Shown: in pieces, positions 34,703 through 41,284 of the stretch
Layout of the letters: every line of letters starts with the position of its first letter
Numbering within the stretch: the stretch's first letter is position 1
Assembly (NCBI GenBank): GCA_963974485.1
Contig: CAXBBS010000014.1
Span: forward strand, 1-41,284
Reading direction: 5' to 3'
Source: JAALKW01 sp963974485
GTDB lineage: Bacteria; Pseudomonadota; Gammaproteobacteria; Legionellales; Legionellaceae
DNA: 41,284 nt
Translations under genes and position numbers: made by a program
Notes under the pieces: model-generated
What the model saw: only the letters and a program-made list of their open reading frames with translations
The model's database searches: none
Told to the model about the DNA's origin: nothing

Positions 34703-34731
34703 TTTACAAGCCCGGCTTCATATCAGATAAT
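34703..34731 (+). promoter_or_regulatory. Candidate separate promoter for tRNA-Leu
   Basis: TTTACA (34703-34708) and GATAAT (34726-34731) with a 17-base spacer, 13 bases before tRNA-Leu and inside the 119-base gap after tRNA-His. Five of six matches in each box. It may also feed tig. Confidence 0.55.
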
Positions 34732-34743
34732 TCACATCTACTT

Positions 34744-34828
<85 letters not shown>

Positions 34829-34896
34829 TTTTTATGCTTAATTTATACTTAAGATAATTTGAGTCAAAATACAAATAACACCAATGGGGTGAGCAA

Positions 34897-36252
34897 ATGA
34901 CTGTTTCTGTTGAAACCTTGGACGGCTTAGAGCGCAAGGTAAATATTTCTGTACCAACAACTAAAATTGAAGAAGAAGTAAGTTCACGCCTTAAATCTAT
35001 GGCTGGTCGTGCCAAAATGGATGGTTTCCGTCCAGGAAAAGCGCCATTGAATTTGGTTAAACAACGTTATTCTGATGATGTACGTCTTGAAGTGGTTCGT
35101 GAAATGTTACAACCCTCACTTTATGAAGCGTTGAAAGAGCATGACTTGGCTCCTGTAGCAGCTCCGCGTATTGAACCAGGCCCCATTGAAATGGGCCAAG
35201 ATTTTTCTTATTCAGCATATTTTGAAGTGTTTCCTGTGTTTGAAATTAAAGAACTAGGTGAAGCGCAGTTAGAGTTAATTTCATCTGAAGTGACCGATGC
35301 CGATGTTGATGCGACTGTTGAGAAACTTCGAGAACAGCATAAAGCTTGGAACGAGGTGACGCGAGCTGCAGCTGATGGCGATAAACTTGTGATTGATTTT
35401 GATGTCTTCGAAGGCGAGCAAGAGCTGGGTGAGCAAGGTCGTGGACGAGATTTTGAAATTATTTTAGGTGCAGGTGCTGTGTTACCTGAACTTGAAACAA
35501 GCTTGATCGGCACGAAAAAAGATGAAAAAAGTGAGCATACCGTAGATTTCCCTGCTGATTGGCATGATGTTGCTTTTGCTGGCAAATCGTTATGCTTTAA
35601 AGTCACTGTTCATCAAATCATGGAAGGTGTTTTACCTGCATTAGATGATGAGCTGGCTGAAAAATTTAATATTGTAGACGGCGGTATCGAAGCACTTAAA
35701 AAAGATATTCGTTCACACATGGAGCGCGCTTTAGAGCGTCGCGTGAATGAACTTAACCGTCAAACAACGTTTGATGAATTTTTAAAACTTAATCCATTTG
35801 ATTTGCCAGCGGCATTAATGGACGAAGAAATTCAGCACTTACGTCATGAGTTTTATCATCAAGTATTTGGTCATGAGCACTCAGAAGATGAAAAGATTCC
35901 TGATTTCCCACGGCACTTATTTGAAGAGCGTGCGACACGTCGCGTTCATCTGGGGCTATTATTTTCAGATTATGTCAAGCAGAATGAAATCGTAGCAGAT
36001 AAAGAAAGTGTAGAAGCGATGATTAATAAATCAGCTGAATCGTATGATGATCCAGATGAAGTACGTGCATGGTATCATAACGATCAAAAACATATGGCTG
36101 AAATTGAAGCGCTTGTTATTGAAGAAAAAGCAGCTGAAAAATTAACAGAAAAAGCAATTATAACAACAAAAGCAGTAGCTTATGATGAGGTGATGAACCC
36201 ACCTAAAGCTAATAATGAAGCCAATCAGAATGACAAAGGAGAGTCTGCATGA
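34897..36252 (+). CDS. tig: Trigger factor
   Basis: A ribosome-bound chaperone and prolyl isomerase that receives nascent chains. The 451-residue protein has the ribosome-docking signature GFRPGKAP near 46-53 in its N-terminal domain, an FKBP-type isomerase domain (about 150-240) and a long helical C-terminal domain. GGGGTGAG precedes ATG 34897. Its stop overlaps the clpP start (ATGA), the classic tig-clpP-clpX-lon-hupB order, which couples folding to degradation. Confidence 0.96.
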   Translation: MTVSVETLDGLERKVNISVPTTKIEEEVSSRLKSMAGRAKMDGFRPGKAPLNLVKQRYSDDVRLEVVREMLQPSLYEALKEHDLAPVAAPRIEPGPIEMGQDFSYSAYFEVFPVFEIKELGEAQLELISSEVTDADVDATVEKLREQHKAWNEVTRAAADGDKLVIDFDVFEGEQELGEQGRGRDFEIILGAGAVLPELETSLIGTKKDEKSEHTVDFPADWHDVAFAGKSLCFKVTVHQIMEGVLPALDDELAEKFNIVDGGIEALKKDIRSHMERALERRVNELNRQTTFDEFLKLNPFDLPAALMDEEIQHLRHEFYHQVFGHEHSEDEKIPDFPRHLFEERATRRVHLGLLFSDYVKQNEIVADKESVEAMINKSAESYDDPDEVRAWYHNDQKHMAEIEALVIEEKAAEKLTEKAIITTKAVAYDEVMNPPKANNEANQNDKGESA

Positions 36253-36890
36253 TAAAAGCACACGGGCAAGAGGTGATTCGAAATGCTAGCGGGCTTGTGC
36301 CCATGGTTGTCGAGCAAACTTCTCGAGGTGAGCGTTCGTACGATATTTATTCACGACTTTTAAAAGAACGTATTATTTTTCTTTTAGGTGAAGTGGAAGA
36401 CCACATGGCGAATTTGGTGGTGGCTCAATTACTTTTTCTGGAATCAGAAAATCCAGAAAAAGATATATCCATCTATATTAATTCGCCGGGTGGCGTTGTG
36501 ACAGCAGGTCTTGCTATCTATGATACGATGCAATTTATTAAACCTGATGTCAGCACGTTATGTATTGGACAAGCTGCAAGTGCAGCGGCACTTCTCCTGT
36601 GTGCTGGAGCTGCTGGTAAGCGTCATTGCTTACCAAATTCACGTGTGATGATTCATCAGCCTTTAGGTGGTTATCGTGGACAAGCAACGGACATTGAAAT
36701 TCATGCCCGTGAAACGTTAGCGGTGCGTGCGCAACTTAATCGAATTATGGGGCATCATGCGAATAAAACGCCTGAAGAAATTATGCGTGATACCGAACGT
36801 GATAATTTCATGAGCCCTGAACAAGCCTTAGAATATGGTCTCATCGATTCCGTGCTTCAAAGCCGTGAAGCGTTGACCCAAGGTAAGTAA
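36249..36890 (+). CDS. clpP: ATP-dependent Clp protease proteolytic subunit
   Basis: Serine protease subunit that forms the 14-mer chamber of ClpXP/ClpAP. The 213-residue protein has the catalytic triad at exactly the Escherichia coli precursor positions: Ser111 (GQAAS), His136 (MIHQPLGG) and Asp185 (RDTERDNF). AAAGGAG inside the end of tig provides the ribosome site. A short N-terminal propeptide is likely. It is followed 16 bases later by clpX. Confidence 0.97.
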   Translation: MIKAHGQEVIRNASGLVPMVVEQTSRGERSYDIYSRLLKERIIFLLGEVEDHMANLVVAQLLFLESENPEKDISIYINSPGGVVTAGLAIYDTMQFIKPDVSTLCIGQAASAAALLLCAGAAGKRHCLPNSRVMIHQPLGGYRGQATDIEIHARETLAVRAQLNRIMGHHANKTPEEIMRDTERDNFMSPEQALEYGLIDSVLQSREALTQGK

Positions 36891-36906
36891 CGTTGGAGGA
36901 TGAAAA

Positions 36907-38184
36907 ATGAGCAAGTCAGAAAGTGGTGAAGAAAACAAAGTGCTGTATTGCTCATTTTGTGGAAAAAGCCAACACGACGTTAAGAAGCTGATTGCAGGTC
37001 CTTCTGTTTTTGTTTGTGATGAGTGCGTAGACTTATGTAACGACATCATGAAAGAAGAGCAAAAACAAACGGAAGAGGTCCAAGAAACATCGCTTCCAAC
37101 ACCTAAAGAAATTTCGAATTTTTTAGATGAGTATGTGATATCTCAACCACACGCTAAAAAAGTTTTATCCGTGGCTGTTTATAACCATTATAAGCGCATG
37201 CAAAATCAAGCAAAAGAAACCGTTGAGCTTGGTAAAAGTAATGTGCTTTTAATCGGACCAACAGGGTGTGGTAAAACATTACTTGCTCAAACCCTTGCGC
37301 GTTTGCTCAATGTGCCTTTTACTATGGCCGATGCAACAACGTTGACCGAAGCTGGTTATGTCGGTGAAGATGTTGAGAATATCATCCAAAAATTGCTTCA
37401 AAAATGTGATTATGATGTTGAGAAGGCGCAGCGTGGTATTGTTTATATCGATGAGATTGACAAAATATCTCGTAAATCAGATAACCCATCGATAACACGC
37501 GATGTTTCGGGTGAAGGCGTTCAACAAGCGTTGCTTAAGTTGATTGAAGGCACAACCGCGTCCATTCCTCCTCAGGGCGGGCGTAAGCACCCTCAGCAAG
37601 AATTTTTGCAAGTAGATACGTCGAATATTTTATTCATATGCGGTGGAGCATTTGCAGATCTTGATAAAGTGATTCGTAATCGTAGCGATCAATCAGGTAT
37701 AGGTTTCTCAGCGGAGCTTAAAAACCGCAAAGAGGTTGTAAAGCCTGAGAAAGTACTTGAAGGATTACAATCTGAAGATTTGGTCAAATACGGTCTTATT
37801 CCTGAGTTCGTTGGGCGACTTCCTGTGGTTGCGACGTTGCATGAATTGGACGAAGATGCGTTGGTCAAGATTTTAACCGAACCTAAGAATGCTTTGGTTA
37901 AGCAGTTTCAAGCGTTATTTAAAATGGAAGGTGCTGCACTTGAGTTTAGAGATAACGCATTACATGCGATCGCTAAAAAAGCACTTGAGCGTAAAATTGG
38001 CGCGCGTGGCTTGCGTTCCATTATTGAAACCATACTGCTTGATACGATGTATGACTTGCCGTCGATGGATGACGTAACGACCGTTGTTGTAAACGAAAAA
38101 ACGGTTACAGAAAATCAAGCGCCTGTGCTCATTTACGGTAGTGAAGAAGTTGAGCAGGCGGCCGTAGCCGGTGGTGCAACATAA
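36907..38184 (+). CDS. clpX: Clp protease ATP-binding subunit ClpX
   Basis: AAA+ unfoldase that recognises tagged substrates and feeds ClpP. The 425-residue protein has the N-terminal zinc finger with Cys15, Cys18, Cys37 and Cys40, Walker A GPTGCGKT, Walker B VYIDEIDKI and the C-terminal small domain (KIGARGLRSIIE). GGAGGATG precedes ATG 36907. Length is the family norm (about 424). Confidence 0.97.
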   Translation: MSKSESGEENKVLYCSFCGKSQHDVKKLIAGPSVFVCDECVDLCNDIMKEEQKQTEEVQETSLPTPKEISNFLDEYVISQPHAKKVLSVAVYNHYKRMQNQAKETVELGKSNVLLIGPTGCGKTLLAQTLARLLNVPFTMADATTLTEAGYVGEDVENIIQKLLQKCDYDVEKAQRGIVYIDEIDKISRKSDNPSITRDVSGEGVQQALLKLIEGTTASIPPQGGRKHPQQEFLQVDTSNILFICGGAFADLDKVIRNRSDQSGIGFSAELKNRKEVVKPEKVLEGLQSEDLVKYGLIPEFVGRLPVVATLHELDEDALVKILTEPKNALVKQFQALFKMEGAALEFRDNALHAIAKKALERKIGARGLRSIIETILLDTMYDLPSMDDVTTVVVNEKTVTENQAPVLIYGSEEVEQAAVAGGAT

Positions 38185-38196
38185 AGGACATAAACG

Positions 38197-40671
38197 ATGT
38201 CGAAAGAACATGAAGCGAAGGAACGAGAGCACCAAGCAGCGGAGTCGAGCGAACAAGCTTTGAAGCCAGCTGAAATATCAGGACCGGTAAGTTTACCGGT
38301 CTTGCCACTTCGGGATGTTGTTATCTATCCTGGTATGGTGATACCACTTTTTGTGGGTCGCGAGCGCTCAATTCGAGCACTTGAAGCCGCGATGATGGAT
38401 GACAAGCGCATATTTTTAGTCGCACAAAAACAATCAGCAGATGATGAGCCAGACGTGGATAATTTATATCCTCTAGGCACCATTTCAAGTTTATTACAGT
38501 TATTAAAATTACCCGATGGAACCGTCAAAGTCTTGGTGGAAGGTGAGACGCGAGCAACTGCCAGTGATTATCTTATTGATTCACTGAATGCAACGCAAAC
38601 AGGTATTGAAGTAGCCGAACCCGTCAAACATGACTTCATGGCGGTGACGTGTGAAGCCGTTACTGAATACTCCAAAGCATTTAAGCCGTCAGAGATTGAG
38701 ATCATGATGCGATCACTGATGTCGCAATTTGAGCAGTACATCAAGCTCAATCGAAAAATTCCTCCCGAGGTATTAGGTTCGCTTGCAAGCATTGATGAGG
38801 CTGGGCGATTAGCCGATACGATCGCAGCACATCTAACCCTGAAGTTAGATGATAAACAAGTTTTACTTGAAACGTTGGACGTGGGAACGCGACTTGATCG
38901 TTTGATGGCGCTGATCGAAACGGAAATTGATTTATTACAAGTTGAAAAGCGAGTTCGTAATCGTGTTAAGCGGCAAATGGAAAAAAGCCAGCGAGAATAT
39001 TATTTAAACGAGCAAATGAAAGCCATTCAAAAAGAGCTGGGTGATTTAGGTGATGAAGGCAGCGAGCTTGATCAGTTAGAAAAAGCAATTGAACAAGCGG
39101 GTATGCCCAGAGAAGCCAAAGAAAAAGCTGAGGCGGAGTTCAAAAAATTAAAGCTTATGCCTGCAATGTCTGCCGAAGCAACGGTGATTCGTACGTATTT
39201 AGATTGGATGCTCAATGTTCCTTGGAAAAAACGAAATCGTATTCAGTTTGACTTAAATAAAGCTGAGGCGATGCTTGATCAAGATCATTACGGGCTCGAA
39301 AAAGTAAAAGAACGTATTTTAGAATATTTGGCTGTACAAAAACGGGTGAAACAATTAAAAGGCCCTATTTTATGCTTGGTTGGACCTCCTGGTGTTGGTA
39401 AAACATCTTTGGGACAATCGATTGCAAATGCTACTGGACGTACGTTTATTCGTATTGCATTGGGTGGCGTGCGCGATGAAGCGGAGATTCGCGGACATCG
39501 AAGAACATACATTGGTTCGATGCCAGGTCGTATTATCCAAAAACTTACGAAAGCCGGTGTAAAAAACCCGTTGATCATGCTCGATGAAGTCGACAAAATG
39601 GCGATGGATTTTAGAGGTGATCCAGCCTCTGCTTTACTTGAGGTACTTGATCCTGAGCAAAACAGCGCATTCACCGATCATTATCTTGAAGTGAGTTATG
39701 ATTTAAGCGATGTCATGTTTATTGCAACGGCAAATGCTTTAGAAATTCCAGCGCCTTTACTTGACCGTATGGAAGTGATTCGTCTGCCGGGTTATACCGA
39801 TGAAGAAAAAATTCATATTGCTGAATATTATTTAATTAAAAAACAATTAATCGTGAATGGCCTGAAACCAGAAGAGCTTGAGTTTACGCCGGAGTCTGTG
39901 CGAGAAATTATTCATTATTATACACGTGAGGCTGGGGTTCGAAATCTTGAACGCGAAATCTCGAGTGTGTGTCGTAAAGTCGTGAAAGAAATTTTGGGTC
40001 ATAAGCATGTGAAACACATCAAGCTGACACCTAAAAAAGTAGAGCAATATTTAGGGGTGAAAAAGTTTCGCTACGGGCTTGCTGAATCGCACGATCAGGT
40101 TGGGCAGGTCACAGGACTTGCTTGGACGAGTGTGGGAGGCGAGTTACTGACGATTGAGGCAACGATGATGCCTGGTAAGGGTAAGGCGATGCATACCGGT
40201 CAGCTGGGCGAGGTGATGCAGGAATCGATTCATGCGGCCATGACGGTCGTACGTAGTCATGCCAAGGCCTTGCATCTATCAGAAACGTTTTATGATGAAA
40301 ATGATTTTCATGTGCATGTACCAGAAGGCGCAACGCCTAAAGATGGTCCAAGCGCAGGTGTTGCGATGTGCACGGCCTTGGTTTCTGTGTTATCAAAGAT
40401 TCCCGTTCGAGCTGATGTTGCAATGACGGGAGAAATCACACTTCGAGGGCAAGTGCTGCCTATTGGTGGTTTAAAAGAAAAATTGTTAGCGGCACACCGT
40501 GGCGGTATTAAGCGTGTGTTGATACCATGGGATAATAAAAAAGATTTAACAGAGATCCCTGAGAAAATTTTAAAAGATTTAGATATCCAACCGGTCAAGA
40601 CAATTGAGCAAGTTTTAAAGCTTGCACTGCAATCAGACCCTTTTGAGGTATTAAAATCTGTTAAAAAGTAA
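38197..40671 (+). CDS. lon: ATP-dependent protease La (Lon)
   Basis: A self-contained AAA+ serine protease that removes damaged and regulatory proteins. The 824-residue protein has the N-terminal substrate-binding LON domain (about 30-225, VLPLRDVVIYPGMVIPLFVGR), a coiled linker, Walker A GPPGVGKT, Walker B IMLDEVDKM and a C-terminal protease domain. The catalytic Ser719 lies in PKDGPSAGVAM, and the Lys of its dyad lies in LKEKLLAAHRGG (about 760-762). It is about 40 residues longer than the Escherichia coli enzyme, mainly at the N-terminus and the very C-terminus. AAAGGACA precedes ATG 38197, 12 bases after clpX. Confidence 0.97.
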   Translation: MSKEHEAKEREHQAAESSEQALKPAEISGPVSLPVLPLRDVVIYPGMVIPLFVGRERSIRALEAAMMDDKRIFLVAQKQSADDEPDVDNLYPLGTISSLLQLLKLPDGTVKVLVEGETRATASDYLIDSLNATQTGIEVAEPVKHDFMAVTCEAVTEYSKAFKPSEIEIMMRSLMSQFEQYIKLNRKIPPEVLGSLASIDEAGRLADTIAAHLTLKLDDKQVLLETLDVGTRLDRLMALIETEIDLLQVEKRVRNRVKRQMEKSQREYYLNEQMKAIQKELGDLGDEGSELDQLEKAIEQAGMPREAKEKAEAEFKKLKLMPAMSAEATVIRTYLDWMLNVPWKKRNRIQFDLNKAEAMLDQDHYGLEKVKERILEYLAVQKRVKQLKGPILCLVGPPGVGKTSLGQSIANATGRTFIRIALGGVRDEAEIRGHRRTYIGSMPGRIIQKLTKAGVKNPLIMLDEVDKMAMDFRGDPASALLEVLDPEQNSAFTDHYLEVSYDLSDVMFIATANALEIPAPLLDRMEVIRLPGYTDEEKIHIAEYYLIKKQLIVNGLKPEELEFTPESVREIIHYYTREAGVRNLEREISSVCRKVVKEILGHKHVKHIKLTPKKVEQYLGVKKFRYGLAESHDQVGQVTGLAWTSVGGELLTIEATMMPGKGKAMHTGQLGEVMQESIHAAMTVVRSHAKALHLSETFYDENDFHVHVPEGATPKDGPSAGVAMCTALVSVLSKIPVRADVAMTGEITLRGQVLPIGGLKEKLLAAHRGGIKRVLIPWDNKKDLTEIPEKILKDLDIQPVKTIEQVLKLALQSDPFEVLKSVKK

Positions 40672-40682
40672 AAAAAAGCACC

Positions 40683-40796
40683 ATGAATAAAAAAAAGACT
40701 AAATTAAATGAAAAAAGTTATTTACAACGACTGAGGAAAGGGGTATATTTTCGTCGTCGCTTAGGACTGGCGGGCTTCGACGAAGAAAGTGCTTGA
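40683..40796 (+). CDS. Possible 37-residue basic peptide between lon and hupB
   Basis: An ATG at 40683 opens a 37-codon frame ending at TGA 40794-40796. The peptide is rich in Lys and Arg (MNKKKTKLNEK..., RKGVYFRRRLG) and ends acidic (FDEESA). No ribosome site is visible before it and its stop overlaps the -35 of the hupB promoter. A TTCGTCG/CGACGAA inverted repeat lies within it. It may be a chance frame in a leader region. Confidence 0.2.
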   Translation: MNKKKTKLNEKSYLQRLRKGVYFRRRLGLAGFDEESA

Positions 40797-40821
40797 CGAG
40801 GCAGCGGTGGATTGGTAATAA
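40793..40821 (+). promoter_or_regulatory. Sigma-70 promoter for hupB
   Basis: TTGACG (40793-40798) and TAATAA (40816-40821) are separated by 17 bases, about 45 bases before the hupB start. Shifting by one gives AATAAT. This fits independent high expression of HU downstream of lon. Confidence 0.6.
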
Positions 40822-40864
40822 TTCACTTGAAGTTAAAGGGAAGCATAACTGAAGAGGAAAGATG

Positions 40865-41140
40865 ATGAATAAGAGTGAATTAGTTGAAGCAATGTCCCAA
40901 GACTCTGGGTTAACAAAAGCTGACGCAGCACGAATACTCGAGTCGTTTATGAACACAGTAACTGGTGCCTTAAAAAATGGCGACCAAGTTGTATTGACTG
41001 GGTTCGGATCTTTTTCAACGGGTGACCGAGCTGCACGTACGGGTCGTGATCCACGTACAGGAAAAGAAATACAAATTAGAGCTGCCCGAGTAGCTAAGTT
41101 CAAAGTCGGGAAGTTACTAAAAGAAGCCGTTAACGTTTAA
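40865..41140 (+). CDS. hupB: DNA-binding protein HU
   Basis: A small nucleoid protein that bends and compacts DNA as a dimer. Start ATG 40865 (91 residues, MNKSELVEAM) is favoured over ATG 40862 because the spacing to GAGGAAAG is better and other HU proteins begin MNKSEL. The HU signature GFGSFSTGDRAARTGRDP and the DNA-binding arm motif GRDPRTGKEI are complete. Its place after lon is the usual hupB position. Confidence 0.97.
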   Translation: MNKSELVEAMSQDSGLTKADAARILESFMNTVTGALKNGDQVVLTGFGSFSTGDRAARTGRDPRTGKEIQIRAARVAKFKVGKLLKEAVNV

Positions 41141-41149
41141 ACAGTTTTC

Positions 41150-41225
41150 GGGTGCTTAGCTCAGCTGGGAGAGCATCGCCCTTACAAGGCGAGGGTCACA
41201 GGTTCGATCCCTGTAGCACCCACCA
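41150..41225 (+). tRNA. tRNA-Val(UAC)
   Basis: 76 bases with encoded CCA. Acceptor GGGTGCT pairs with AGCACCC. The anticodon loop CTTACAA carries TAC and the T loop is TTCGATC. It starts 9 bases after hupB. Confidence 0.96.
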
Positions 41226-41231
41226 CGAAAT

Positions 41232-41284
41232 GGAGTGGTAGTTCAGTTGGTTAGAATACCGGCCTGTCACGCCGGGGGTCGCGG
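41232..41284 (+). tRNA. tRNA-Asp(GUC), cut by the window end
   Basis: The 5' half shows acceptor strand GGAGTGG, a D arm and an anticodon stem-loop with GTC in CCTGTCACG. The T arm and 3' end lie beyond the window. Confidence 0.88.

Overview
The window reads as chromosomal DNA of a gammaproteobacterium of the order Legionellales (Legionella/Coxiella/Aquicella-like). The main evidence is an IcmF/DotU(IcmH) pair whose lengths (974 and 262 residues) and architecture fit a Dot/Icm type IVB secretion system rather than a T6SS. The housekeeping blocks (prfB-lysS, gpmI-envC-ctpA, uppS-cdsA-rseP-bamA-skp-fabZ-lpxA, tig-clpP-clpX-lon-hupB) are gammaproteobacterial in content and order. The DNA is moderately AT-rich by eye. 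Species cannot be named from this sequence alone. Coding density is very high: no stretch over 300 bases lacks a gene.

Layout. (1) 1-7558: a signalling block. It opens with what looks like the right end of an IS3-family insertion sequence. This abuts a CheB/CheR-type PAS-GAF-GGDEF-EAL gene that has lost its 5' part. A three-receiver hybrid histidine kinase, a CheR methyltransferase and a single-domain response regulator follow. (2) 7677-11158: fliA (flagellar sigma-28), then prfB and lysS overlapping by 8 nt. prfB is continuous and lacks the usual programmed frameshift site. (3) 11151-16466: icmF and dotU on the minus strand, and a divergent 487-codon gene of unknown function. That gene carries C-terminal features of Dot/Icm substrates and has a PmrA-box-like tandem TTAA element directly upstream. 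(4) 16477-20545: a terminator-like hairpin, then gpmI-envC-ctpA on the minus strand. (5) 20614-28995: the envelope operon from uppS to serS, without dxr, lpxD or lpxB at their usual places. (6) 29063-34257: accessory-looking genes: a SAM methyltransferase, a ZIP importer and CDF exporter pair, and a large secreted protein made of Ig-like modules and a six-bladed propeller with one cysteine pair per blade. (7) 34342-41284: tRNA-Pro, Arg, His and Leu, the tig-clpP-clpX-lon-hupB protein quality-control block, tRNA-Val, and a tRNA-Asp cut by the window end.

How it fits together. The most interesting part is 11151-16466. It joins two inner-membrane Dot/Icm components to a divergent candidate effector that shares their 139-bp intergenic region. 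That region holds a candidate PmrA operator, the regulator known to control dot/icm and effector genes in Legionella and Coxiella. The second is the secreted cysteine-paired propeller at 32005-34257. The third is the truncated chemosensory/c-di-GMP gene at the left edge.
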